From the NCBI GenBank assembly GCA_004154925.1, contig QJNS01000018.1, positions 1-64,000 on the forward strand: a stretch of 64,000 nucleotides of DNA, read 5' to 3'. The DNA comes from Monosporascus cannonballus (Eukaryota; Ascomycota; Sordariomycetes; Xylariales). Position 1 is the first letter of the stretch. The number at the start of each line of letters is the position of its first letter. Both the position numbers and the translations under genes were made by a program. Shown piece by piece: positions 47,954 through 60,600 of this stretch. The notes below the pieces were generated by a model, which had not been told where the DNA came from, did no database searches, and worked only from the letters and a program-made list of their open reading frames with translations.

Positions 47954-49077
47954 CTATAACGAGCCTCCATTGTCCAAGAACCGGATTGCCTCTTCAACTG
48001 CCTTGGAGATTTCCGATTTCCACCCCAATAGCGGCGCTAGTGCGAAAATATCATGAGGAGCATGGGGAATTTTGTATGTTCCAAGGCATCCTTCCTCACT
48101 AGTCGAACGTTGCAACTGCACAAACTTTTCAATATCCTCCCTCAGGGGCTCCGCGCTTCCCCACTGTACCCAAATTGGGATTCGCGTAGGAATGACAGCT
48201 GTGTTGGGTGAGAGATATGAATCGCTGCGGTCAATCTTGGTCTCCTTGCGCGGCAGGAACTTCCGATAAGCCCAGGCTATCAGCTCCAGTGCGACGTGGT
48301 CGACCTTGATTGCGGGCCTCTTACTAGCAACTTCTACGGTCGTGATCATGTCGGGCCACGGGCTCCAGAGAAGCATCGCGGCGGGTTCGGGCAAGGTGTC
48401 CTGATGCGCATTAAGGTAACGGAGTAGTCCAAGTGCGAGATGGCCCCCTGCTGAATCGCCTGACAAGACAATGTCGCTTGCCGGGATCTGGAGCTCGTTG
48501 ACCAGATAAGCGTATGTCGTGACCGCGTCCTGGAGAGCAGCCGGGAATCGGCCTCCCTGAAGAGAGCATAAACGATATTCTGGACATAGAACAACGCTTC
48601 CTGGAGAGGATCGCAGTAGTAGTAAGCTCGCGAAGCCCATATCTGTATCGCGCCCGCTTCCAAGTAGGTAGGCACCCCCGTGAAAGTGAAGGAAAACGCG
48701 CCGTCCGTACTGGTGCTGACTCGGATGATAGGCTTTGGGTACCACACAGCACCGACAACGCCAGCACTGATTGCGGGATCGCAGACAAGGACATCTCGGT
48801 ACACGTGGTCCTTGGCTGGCTGAACAACGACGAAGCGTCCCTTCTCCCTTCCTGCCTCAAGGCTAAACGACGGTTTAAGCTCAACCGTTGCCATATATTT
48901 CCCGAAATACACGAACAACGTGCGAGACAGGGATTGGCGGTACATCCAGTGGCGGTTGGGTCGGAGTGGTGGAAGTAGGTGTAGGAAAGGGAGCCCAGGT
49001 AACCGCATCAAGGTGTAGATGGCGAAGAAGGCTGTATAAAAGGCCGCGCCAGGTTGGCGTGTCCAGATGCTAGGCAT
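47954..49077 (-). pseudogene. Alpha/beta hydrolase (HSL/arylacetamide-deacetylase type), frameshifted
   Basis: Esterase of the hormone-sensitive-lipase-like family. From 49077 the frame reads MPSIWTRQPGAAFYTAFFAI, with a hydrophobic N-terminus that may anchor it in a membrane, on to VVGAVWYPKP near 48735. From there the family sequence continues one frame away: YHPSQHQYGRRVFLHFHGGA (oxyanion HGGA), LSGDSAGGHLALGLL (GDSAG nucleophile), WGSAEPLRED (acid) and IPHAPHDIFALAP (catalytic His), to the stop at 47954. The switch fits loss of one G in the CCAAAGCC run (plus-strand 48731-48736); no GT-AG intron can reconcile the frames. It is therefore either a recently dead gene or a consensus base error. 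All catalytic residues are otherwise intact. Neighbours suggest a tailoring role, by inference only. Confidence 0.8.
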
Positions 49078-51401
49078 GATGCTGGGCTCGATTATGCTGT
49101 CTTCGCCTTCTGGGTAGGGGTTTTATGTGGGGAGTGCGATATAGCAACATTTATATAAAATATAGGAGACATAGTCTCAACTGCTCCAGATGTGGGGCCT
49201 GCATTTATATATGGTACCTGCCATTCTAGAAAACTTAATCATACAGCTCTAAGTATTACGCACCTTTGGGCGTAATGACTTTAGGTGGTTGGCACGACCC
49301 TTTACTCCGCCATGGCATACGAACCAACAAAGAGGCCTGTTAATAGCCTAGACAACCCACAGGACGTGGGATTACAAGTAAGGGGCTAACCGGATTCTCC
49401 AAGAGCCAAGATGCCAAGAAGTCTCAAGTAGGTTTAGGTACATGGTAGAGAGATGGAATAGATTTGTAAAGATGGATATTTCCAAGTGCGAAATAGCTTT
49501 GACTTTAATTAGCAGTCTAGTAATAGCGAGCATGAATAATGATGGTGATGATTATACTTAGAGTGGGTTTATGGTTTTAACAAACTTAATGGGATCCGCT
49601 TGCCCTTCTCTTGTACCAGGTATCCCAACGCTAGGGAGTCTAGTACAGCCGCAATCGAATATTTACTATGTTTCTTGCAGGTCGCTGCGCCTTGAGTATG
49701 CTAGATAATCATTATACATTCATGGACGCTTGCTAAGGGACGCTAAGTGCTGGCAATGTTCAAGTAGGGGATAGTAAAGGGGTAATTAAGGCGACCACCC
49801 CGTGAACACGCCACCCCCTAACGCGCCGCCATTTCCCATACAAAACCAACGAGGTCGCATATTTATAATTAACAAACAAACATCTATATAAAATTTTAAG
49901 AAAATTTAGCCTTAACAATTTCCTATACAAATTATATGCTATGACCCAGCAGACTTAGCTCGTACGGGGACGGTCGGGTTGTCTTAAGGGAAAACTCTGA
50001 TCGTACATTAAAACCTACGTATCTGACTTAAAAGGCTTAAAAGATTAAAAAAACTTAACGCCTTAGGAGTTGCTGGACGCCACCGGCGCGTTCGTTGGTA
50101 GAGTCCAGCGAGGGCGAATTCCGAAAAATCCGACCACGGTTGTCGCTCTAACTGGCATATCAGCAAATCTTCCTGGCTGTACTGCGGGCATTTTCTGAGC
50201 TTTCAGATGAGGTCCTTGAGATAGATTCGTGCGACAGACTTTGGTTTGCTATTCGGCTTTTGGAACAAAGCTATCCGTCAAGGCAATGCAGAAAATAATA
50301 GACATCGGAATTCAGAGTTCTGCGCGATTGCTTAACGGGTCGCCTTCCTAGATTATTCCTGGGGTCGGCTTCCCAAACGACCTATCCGACAGTTTTGTAT
50401 ATCCAGAGAGACTTTTTTGCCTCCATTTTTAGGGCCCCGCGGATTCGAGTTCATTGGAGATTTTCGAGTTAGCATAGGTAAAGCGTTAGACCCGATCCAG
50501 GAAGAACCGGATTTTGAGGAATAAGAGTTTGTGGACGTAAATATGCGGGACGCAATTACCGATATCCTCAGTGTGCATAAAGCGACGCAGGCCGAGGCAA
50601 TTTACCGCGCCCGAGTCAAAACCAGGTTCGCTTCCGTATATGTCGTGGAATAGGGGTATCTGTGTTAGTCATCAAGCTCCACAGCACCCCGGAAAAACCT
50701 TGTTCCGGCGCGCTCACAGTATTCAGAGAGCTTCCTAGCTACAGCTCCCTAGAGCTTAATTCTAGTCAGACAATTATCACTTCTCACACTCTATGGAACC
50801 TTTTCCCGCGATCAGCCTAACTGTGACAGTATATTAACGCGAGATCGCAGATAGATAACGATTACATAGACTAGGATTATACGAATATGGAAAATTAGAA
50901 TATTACTGACCTGGTACACCAAGATATAGCTATGTTAAATATTAAAACCAGGTTTGTTGAGAAGGCCGGTTGTATCCAGATATTCCAATGCATGATACTG
51001 TCGACTGCCAGACCATTTCGCATTTTCGAAACGATGCAGGATATCATATCGAGGCCGAAGTTCCGTTAATCGATCTTTCGATATAAGCCGTGGGTATGTA
51101 TTTAACCCGCTAACTACGGGCCTCCGAACTGAGGTGCATTTATTGGGCATTGCTCTTCGAATTCATCGGGCTAAGCTCCAGGCAACCTCCTTCTTCCCCA
51201 CTTTCCTTGGGCATTTGCAACCATTTCCCTGAGTCCTACTCCGTTCACTGGCTTATGTCTGCTGCGATTTTATAGAATCACGAACTTCGTATTCCAAGAC
51301 AGACTCCTCACAGACGAAGGGCCGGGCTCAGTGATCACGGCGAGTAGAATTAACTGGCCCTAGACAGAGCGGGTTCGATCTAATCAACTCATCACAGTCG
51401 A
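49078..51401. mobile_element. AT-rich region, probable inactivated transposon relic
   Basis: 2.3 kb, strongly AT-rich around 49130-50060 and with only short open segments. The stretch at 49785-49960 (GACCACCCCGTGAACACGCC, followed by AT-rich TATATAAAATTTTAAG) resembles the terminal part of a fungal DNA transposon. Near 50540-50620 a broken frame reads AITDILSVHKATQAEAIYRA, like a helix-turn-helix segment. Interpretation as a RIP-degraded element is an inference; the terminal 200 bp include the NLR promoter. Confidence 0.35.
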
Positions 51402-54400
51402 ATGGATGGTACCAGTGCCGCTGCCAGCGTGATCGCTGTGATACAAATCTGCGCTTCTGTCTTTGACCTCTGTCGAACATATTATACAGGAGTCAAGGAC
51501 GCCCGAAAAGACATAACGCGCTTGCGGAATGAGGTAACTCGCCTTGAGAGTGTCCTGACAAGCATTGCAGATCTTGCGGATACCGATGACTCTGCCAAGT
51601 TATCCGTCTTGCGGACCCTGGTCAAACCAGGCGGCGCTCTCTCGCAATGTCAGAACGATCTAACAGGTCTACTTGGCAAGTTGCAGTGTAGTTACGATAA
51701 GGAGGGTATGAACCGCTTTGGATGGCGCTCCTTGACATGGCCGCTAAAAAGCAAGGACGTTGACAAGTCCATCGCCGAAATCGACAGGCACAAGTCACTA
51801 TTTTACTTGGCACTTACCACTGATGCTGCGTGAGTTAGAAGTCATTGGCGTCATCCGTGGTCGTGGCTTCCATCCTCTGCTGACAAGCATGTAAATGCTA
51901 GCACTTTGAATATGGCGCTGAGCAAGTCTTTAGATGAAGTTGGCGAGAAACTTAGCGCCACTCAACTTGAAGTTAATGCAACTCGGGAAGGCGTGATGGC
52001 CACTTTTGACCTCATCAAGGCGATGCAAGAGGAGGCGAATGAAGAGAAGAAAAAGCAAATGATTCGAGATGTGACAACGTGGCTAACATACACTGATCCG
52101 GCTACTAGCCACCAGGCTGCCTACAGAAAACGGCAGCCAGGGACAGGGCAGTGGCTGATCGACAACGTCGGATTCGGAGAATGGAAAAGAAGTCCTGGGT
52201 CATTCATTTGGCTTAAGGGTATCCGTAAGTTGTCAGCCTCAAGCACCCAGTTTATTCCACTTCTGACTTCTTCTAGCTGGCTGCGGAAAGACGATACTGG
52301 CGTGAGTGTCGTCTGAATTACTCCAGTAAATGTGACAGGCCGAACTGACCACGGATAGATCTACTGTCATCGAGAACCTGAAAGGAGACTGCGAAAAGGA
52401 CCTCAAGCGAATCTTAGCCTATTTCTACTTCGAATTCAACGACGCGGACAAGCAATCTCCTCAGAAGTGTCTGTCTTCCCTGACTGCACAGTTATGTGGC
52501 GGAGCTGAAGAGATCCCAACTCAGCTTGAAGACCTCTATGAGAGATGTGGGACAGGCCGAAGCCCTCCATCGGTGAATGATCTGATTTCAATCATCGATG
52601 CTTTCGCAGCACTCAAGAGCATCAGCGACATATACATCGTCCTTGATGCCTTGGATGAATGCCGTAAGACAGGTTCTGAAGATCAACGTGCCCAGCTACT
52701 AGGAGCAATAAAGGCCGCCCAGAGCATCTCCCCTTCGAACATACATCTATTAGTTACCAGTCGGCAGGAAATGGATATTGAGGAATCTATCAGGCCACTT
52801 CTGACCGTCCCAGCCTTATCGATACAGGATTGTGGTGTTTCCGCTGACATCAAAGAATACATTAAAAGCGAGCTGGCTTCCGACTTGAAACTAAATCGCT
52901 GGTCGGAGGATATCAAATCCGAAATAGAGCGTGTCCTCGCAGAAGGAGCAGGTGGCATGTATAAGCTCCGGTTCCATATGACGCAGAAATCCAGGCTAAG
53001 GAATTACCATAGGTTCAGATGGGTATTTTGCCAACTCGATGCGCTGAAGAAATCTAAGAAACCGTCCTCGATCCTGCTGGCACTGAAGCAACTCCCAAAA
53101 ACCCTGGACGAGACTTATGAACGAATGCTGCTAGCAATAGACGAGATGTACGAGGAAGAAGCCAAACGAGCGCTTATGTGGCTGGCGTTTTCCGAGCGGC
53201 CTTTGAGTGTTGAGGAGGTTGCTGAGGCTGCCTGCGTCGACCCAGATGCTGACCCTCCATTCAAAGAGGACGATCGTTTCCAAGACCCTCGAAATAACAT
53301 CCTCGAGATCTTGGGCAGCCTTGTCAGTCTTGCGCCCGGGGACAAGATCAGGCTGGCGCACTTCTCCGTGAAGGAGTATCTCCTCTCGACTCGACTACGC
53401 ACCAGCCAATCGGCTGACTTTGCGGTTTCGGAGATGGATGCCCATCTTCTGTGTACTCGAAGTTGCCTTGCCTATGTCGTCCGGGAAGAAGAGGCGCCGT
53501 TAAGACTTTGCGAGCTACCATTCATTACATACGCCTGCATGTATTGGCCCCATCACGCGCAGCGGGTTCCGGAGGATGACAAACGAATCAGGCCATGGGC
53601 CAATGTCTTTTACGGCTCACGTCCAGTATATGAGAACTGGCAGAGTATGCTCGCGCCAGCGTCACCGCTTCCAGAGGTTGGAACAGGCGGCCCGCAGCAG
53701 AAAACTCTATCTCCCTTGTGTCACGCCTCAGCCATGGGATTTACCTCGATCGTGGAGGAGCTGATATCACAACCAGAAGCCATTATTGCTGCGGGAGTGG
53801 AGGGCGGGAGGTGGACAGCCTTGCACACTGCTTCAATGTGTGGGAAAAAGAGGACGGTTAGCACGATCCTGGGGCTTACAAAGCAAACTCCCATCATCAA
53901 TGCTGTGAGTCCCGAGGGAACCACTGCCCTGCACCTTGCGTCGTCGAGAGGATTCGGGGACGTGGTGTCTTTGCTTTTGAGGCATGGCGCGTCAACTGAA
54001 ATTGAGGACCCGAAAGGCGAACTGGCTATTGCATTGGCTGCGGCTTCAGGTCACCTGAGTGTTGTCCAGCTGCTGCTGGCGGAGAATGAAGCCACCTCTG
54101 ACTTATCCGAGAGGCACAAAGGGGCTGCGCTGCTCTCCGCGATAGAAACCGATTACATCTCGATCATTGAGAAACTTCTCGAATACGGAGCAAGCACAGA
54201 GACGACCAATTCGAATGGCCTAACTCCTCTCCTCTTGGCTACTGTCAGTGGGCGAACTCAGGCCGCCCGTTTACTTTTAAAACACGGTGCGGATCCGAAC
54301 CGTGTAGATCCGCTGAAGAGCACTCCACTACATCGTGCTGTTCAGAAAGGAATTGACTGGGCAGTGGAACTGCTCATTGAGCACGGGGCGGATCCCACAC

Positions 54401-54900
54401 GCCGCGATTCTGACGGCAAGACTCCGTTCCATTATGCATGTGCCAGAGGGAGCCCTTTCATGGTGAAGAAATTCCTGCAAAGAGGCGTCGACGTGATGTT
54501 GTTAGATGGCTGGGGCAAAATGCCTATTCACTACGTAAGCTGGGGATGGAGTGCGGAAGCGATGCAGATGCTCCTCGATAAAGGAGCGCAACTAGAAGCC
54601 AGGACACATCGAGGCGAAACCCCTCTCCAGTTGGCTGCCCAACGGGGAGGAGACAGCGTGGTGGAATGCTTGTTGAGAAATGGTGCCGACATCACGACTT
54701 GTAACAAGAATGGGAGGACTGCTCTGCATTTTGCTGTCATACGTGGGAATCGAGAAGTTTTGCAGGTTCTTCTGGCGCATGGGGCGGATCCGCGTGTGAA
54801 GGATATCCACGGACTGACGCCGATACAGGCCTATGACGAGTATGAAAATAAAGTTGCCGCGGGCAATACGGGCTATAGGATTACAAGGTGTGACAGTTAG
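51402..54900 (+). CDS. NLR-type receptor: HeLo-like N-terminus, NACHT NTPase, ankyrin repeats
   Basis: Fungal STAND/NLR protein, the class involved in non-self recognition and programmed cell death. Exons 51402-51829, 51902-52224, 52277-52301, 52359-52958 and 53013-54900 join in frame to about 1087 aa; the third exon is only 25 nt and carries the Walker A core. The N-terminal 200 residues (MDGTSAAASVIAVIQICASV, then KDITRLRNEVTRLESVL) match the HeLo-like fungal NLR domain. NACHT: GIPGCGKTILAST (Walker A, spanning two introns), IYIVLDALDEC (Walker B), LLVTSRQEMD (sensor). After the winged-helix part (LPKTLDETYERMLLAIDE) come about 11 ankyrin repeats plus a partial one, from roughly residue 700 (for example TALHLASSRGFGDVVSLLL, TPLHRAVQKGIDWAVELLI). 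Intron 4 (52959-53012) is stop-free and a multiple of three. The gene looks intact. Confidence 0.9.
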
Positions 54901-57642
54901 GCTGATCGCAAGAAAAGGTTGCATAGAATGTGAAAAGCGTATGTTGAGATGCACAGTCTCGGGCTTTAATAAGCAGTAGCTAGAAAGCTGTATATATAAT
55001 ATGGGAGCTCCGAAATAACGTTATTATCGCGAAGGGGTGCCTTCATAGGTACTACTACCTCTCACCCGTCTAAACCGTTTCTTCCGTAGACAGATATAGC
55101 TATCTCCTATCTACGATCCATTCGTCGTAATGCCCTTCTTGTACACTTGAAAACGAGGAGAAGCTCTATAAGTCATGTGGGGATGAAGCTGGCTAAATGA
55201 TCATCAAGACTCAATCATACCTTGCCGTCCCTAGTGACGACTCTCCTTTGCTAGCGTCAGTTGGTTCCTGTCACGGTTCCATTTACGAGAGCTTAACGGA
55301 TGCACATTTGGTGGACGCCTTCCTGAATTCTCAATTTACGACATTCATTTGGGGTTAAAAGCTCGCTTTCCATTCTGCAGCTTCGTTAACTTCATAAAAA
55401 GTGGCTAGAGCTTTCGTAGTAAGGAATACGGGCTCACTACATGTTACTTATGCCCATGATCGTCTTCAGAGGATTGGATGCAGCAGTGACGCTGTACCCT
55501 ATAGTGGTTAAGCTACCCAGGCTCTAAGTCAGAGATCGTTTAACTGAATGCTTATTTTACCCCTGACGATCTTGCGAGGGCAATGATAGAAAAGGAAAGC
55601 ATTCTAGTTGGTCCAATTACCAATCATGCTCAGCAGTTAAAAAATGTGACGAAAATAGCGAAATACCTCGCTTGTGACGGAGTAAAGATACACCTCAATC
55701 ATTTAAGATGTTAAGTCTCTTACACAGTCTTAACAAGCTTCAGAGATACAAGCGGGATATTCCAATTCTAAAAAGAGGCTACCTTGCCATTGCAGGGTGC
55801 CAAAGTGACAGATAGAACCAACCAATAACGCGTTCTTTGTCGATTTCTCCACATACCGGGGTCTCGTTTACCCCCGTATTCAGCTAGCATCGTCAAGGAG
55901 CTTGTGGTGGTATTCTTCCATATTCGGACGAATTAATATTTCCTGCATGCTACCCGTTGCTATAGTGTGGCTCAGAAATCTCGAGTATCTTAACTTCAGC
56001 TCTTTACTCCCCCGGCCTTGTTACCTTTTAAGTTCGCATTGCTCTTTCGCTCCGAAGCAGTATGCAATCCCGGCATCCCCTCCGTTTCGCTGAGTGAGCG
56101 TACAAATATCTAGGAAAGACTGCATCACGACCTGGGGAATGCAATCCTCCATAATCCGCTAATCTAGAACTAGACCCATGACCTTGTGGCGCGTAGGGCT
56201 GATTACGCTACTACCAAATCCCGCTACCTAGACGGATTAGATATCTGGAGCTCTCTTAGACTAGGTCAACATCTATGAAAGTTACCTGTCTCGCACTTGC
56301 AGATATACACTAGTCCAACAAGTATAACGGAAGAACTTCTCCGGCCCGTAGATCTAAATAAAGTATTAATTATACGCATTCATGACTAGGTAGGTACAAC
56401 TCGACAGCATGGCTACCCGCAGCCAGGGGTCGAAGCAACCCAACAAGGGTCCACCAAATGCGCAATCCGTTGCCAAACGGCCAAGCCCAATCCATCCCAT
56501 TCGGTCTTAGATTTTATGGCGAACCATTCCACTGACACTATCGTGGATTGCCATTATGTCCATAATAAGTGGTCTGTGGCGTTGCATATAAAATGGTGTG
56601 GCTGGGGGTCGAAGTATGTAGCTTATGCTTCAGCGGTTAAGGGGCGATCCGGGGCCGGTCCGGCCCGGGGGTGGGGCCAATTTTGGTACAGAGGTACATA
56701 AACCCGTATACAAACCACTACGAAACATTTGTGCACTCCTAGGTTCACTACCATCCACCGGTGGCCATCCCTCTGAGGATTTCGCCTGTCCCATCCATAT
56801 ATTTTGCGTTATCGGTAGATGACGTCAACCGATTCCATGCGGGCGGTTGGTGGCGTGGATTACGTTGCCTTGACCTCGGCCTGCAGTTTCAGCTGATGTA
56901 AGTTCAGTTCGAGCTACATATGATCTAGCGACCTCTTACCCTCGAACCCAAAAGTCATTTGTTGCCAAACGAGTCCACAGCATGCCAAGCACTCCAGCCC
57001 CTTGATGGACTATCCATCAAACAACCGAACGGCCTTGCGTGATGGTTGGGTGAGAAAAGGATACGGACGAGCAGTCGCCAAATTTCATCTGCCAGCTCAA
57101 GCTCTTCCGCCGTCAGGATTGCCTCGCATTGTTTTCTGAATTGAAAGTGTAATGCGGAAGACCTTCTAAGCAAGGAGCTCTACAAAAATTACCTCCTTTC
57201 CACTGGTTACTCTTGCTTCCTTGAGGACACTCCATGTCCATGTAGATTATCCAGTTTGGTGTGGCTACTTAACCGCGTTGAGATATCACACTGGGCGTTG
57301 TCGCCATGTGTCAGTTTACCAAGGTCATCAAGACTATAGCCGGTGTTACATCGCATATGTGGGGATACGCTGCGAGTAATATGCAGCCCAAACGCATCTC
57401 AGGAACGAGATCACAGCTGGAATCTACAGCTATGCTGGAATAAGGCCCGGCCAGGCCGAGAGCTCACCGCTGTGCGATGTCTTTAGAATATGGCTCGCTT
57501 GCTCCGGAGCGACATCTGGTATATATACTACGAGAGATAGCTGTAACCCAAACCCGCCCCCATCCACCCCAGACACCCGCAAGCTATCCAACCTTCTCGC
57601 CGTATACTATTAGTCTTTACCTAAAGGAGGGTTAACAACACA
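54901..57642. other. Gene-poor AT-rich region upstream of the PKS
   Basis: 2.7 kb without a supportable gene; short open segments near 55902-56093 and 56955-57173 look like chance or eroded sequence. The last 200 bp hold the PKS promoter. Confidence 0.5.
57501..57530 (+). promoter_or_regulatory. Putative PKS core promoter: GC palindrome and TATA box
   Basis: A perfect 10-bp palindrome GCTCCGGAGC (57501-57510) is followed 10 bp later by TATATATACT (from 57520), about 120 bp before the PKS start. The palindrome contains CGG/CCG half sites of the kind bound by Zn2Cys6 cluster regulators. Placement is suggestive, not proof. Confidence 0.4.
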
Positions 57643-60600
57643 ATGGCTCCCCACGCAGTATTCGACAGCTATGGCCCGTCAACACAAGCATCGAACCGTG
57701 GAACAGAATCTACAGAGCCGATAGCGGTTGTCGGAATGGGTGAGTGTACCTTTGGCGCCGACTAAGAACCTGTTGTGGCTTACTATGCCGCCTATAGCTT
57801 GCAGACTCCCAGGAAGAGCATCATCAGCCCCTGATTTATGGACAATGCTTTATGAGCGTCGATCAGGTCAGGGCAAGTTCCCGAAGTCGAGGTTCAACGT
57901 CGACGGATTTCATCATCCGAAAGGGGCGGACCGTTCTGGCTCTGTGAGCATGACCGGCGGATATTTCATTGAAGAAGATATTCGAGCATTCGATAACGAA
58001 TTCTTCGGCATCAACAACCTCGAGGCGACTTACATGGACCCGCAGCAGCGAAAGCTACTCGAGGTCGCCTTTGAATGTTTCGAAAGTGCTGGAGGTAAGC
58101 ATTACGAATGCATCTTAGGCTCCTCGCTCTCACACCGAATGCTGACTTTGATGTATAGTATGTGAGAATCATTTATCAAAACTACAAGCCACATGTCCTC
58201 CGCATTTCCTTGGTTTACATTACTCTTGCTTGGTTCTCCCTCCGGGGAGACAGTATGCTAATCTTAAGTAGATCACCCTCGATAAGCTGTCCGGCTCAAA
58301 CACGGGCTGCTATGTGGGCAACTTTACATTGGATCACACCGTTATGCAGTCCAAGGGCGTTGATGAACTGCACAGATACAGCGTTACGGGCATGGGACCA
58401 ACAATTCTCGGTAACCGGATAAGTCATGCTTTCAACTTATTAGGTCCTAGTCTCGTACTCGACACAGCTTGTTCATCCACTTTGTATTGTCTTCACGTGG
58501 CATGCGCCGCTCTGGAAGCAGGCGAATGTGAGGCTGCATTGGTGGCGGGGGCGAATCTTGTCCAAAGTCCAGAACAGCATATGAGCATCATGAAAGCCGG
58601 TGTCTTGTCGCCAACATCAACATGCCATACATTTGACGCATCTGCCGACGGTTATGGCCGCGCGGACGGCGTTGGGGCCTTGTATCTTAAGCGGCTGAAA
58701 GATGCCATCCGTGACGGAGACCCGATACGCTCTATCATACGTGCCACGGCAGTGAACCACAACGGCAGGACCCAGGGCATCACACTCCCGAGCGCCAACG
58801 GACAAGAGGCAGTGATACTCAAGGCGTATGAGAAATGCGGGTTATCACCTCGTGAAACGGCATACGTCGAATGCCACGGCACTGGTAAAGATTGGCCTGG
58901 ATATCCTGACTTCAGAAGAAACTGCTAACCTTTATAGGCACGCCTGTCGGCGATCCAATTGAGATTGAGGCAATTGCTAGACTTATGAGAAGATTACCTG
59001 CCGATCCACTGCTCATAGGGGGTGTTAAGCCCAATCTCGGCCACAGCGAGGCAGCAAGCGGCATCACCAGTATTATCAAAGCAAGCCTGATGCTGGAGAA
59101 AAACTTCATTTTGCCTACCATCGGAGTGACAAAAGTGAAGTAAGCTGGCATAGTACCTCCCCATTGCGTCAGAACACTCTCCTGACTTTGATAACAGTCC
59201 CAAGATCAAATGCGAAGATTGGGGTGTCAAGATTGTCACCGAAGGCCAACCGTGGCCCAACTCGGAAACATCCACCTTTGTTGCGCCACCGCGTCGAGTT
59301 AGCATCAATGCCTTTGGCTATGGTGGCGCCAATGCGCATGCGATTTTGGAACATGCTGGCTTCGACAAACTTAGGTCGCCGCAGGGCACCCCTGAAAGAG
59401 AAGTGTTCCTGCTGCCCTTCTCTGCTTCGAGCCGGGCGTCACTCAACGCCCGTGTCGAGGACCTCGCGAAATACGGCCTCCAGTCAGTATCAATGGAGGA
59501 TCTAGCGTACACTCTGGGATCCCGTCGCTCGCACTTGTCAGAGCGGGGCTTTGTGATCGCGAGGGGACCATCCATTCGGGACGACGTGACCCTGACGAGG
59601 TTACGCACCCCTTCGGAAGATTCAAGAGGATCACCACAAGACTTCGCCTTCATATTCACAGGGCAAGGAGCGCAGTGGCCAGAGATGGGCAAGGAGCTCT
59701 TTGCCGAGTTCCCCGTATTCCGGAAAGCCGTCTCCGAGATGGAGGCGGGCCTTAACCTCGTGCCCCACCGACCCTCCTGGAGTTTAAAGGAGATAATTCT
59801 CGAGCCCAAAGCCACGAGCAAGATCATGGAACCATTATACGCGCAGCCTACATGTACCGCGATTCAAATTGGTCTCATCAAGCTACTGGCATCATGGGGC
59901 TTCGTCCCCTCCGCTGTATTGGGCCACTCCTCTGGGGAAATAGCCGCCGCATTTGCAGCTGGCTTCATCTCTTCAGCGGAAGCCATATGCATCGCCTACT
60001 ACCGCGGTTACGTGGTTGGCCGAGAAGGTATTTCGTCCGGTGCAATGATGGCAGTTGGCCTGTCACAGGAGGCTGCTGCTGAAGCTATTTTGACTCATGG
60101 ACACGCCGGCAAGGTTACTATCGCCTGCATCAACTCCCCTGAAAACGTCACAATTTCGGGAGATGTATCCAGTATTGATAACTTATTAAATCATTTTCAA
60201 AAAGAAGGTATTTTTGCCCGCAAGCTGCAAACCAAGAACCGCGCGTACCATTCTCATCATATGCTGCCTCTCGGAAACGAGTACGAGCGCCTTCTTCGTA
60301 AGGCGCTTCCGCTCGGCCCATTCGATAAGCTGCCCAGCGGCTGCAGCTGGATCTCCTCCGTAAACGGATCCATACTGCGTGCTGAGGATGTGGGACCGCA
60401 CTACTGGCGCATGAATCTCGAAAATCCCGTGGAGTTTTCAGGTGCCGTGTCACGGCTATGGGATACCAAGAAATGCTATCTCATTGAACTAGGTCCCCAT
60501 TCAGCACTGGAGATGCCCATCAACCAAATCCGAGCATCTCTAGGAATATCGAAAGCAGATATGCCGTACTCGGCTGCTCTTGTGCGGAATAGGGATGCTG

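Noticed and set aside
58162..58422. Open frame across PKS intron 2 and start of exon 3
   Set aside because: It is out of frame with the KS domain and lacks any KS motif.
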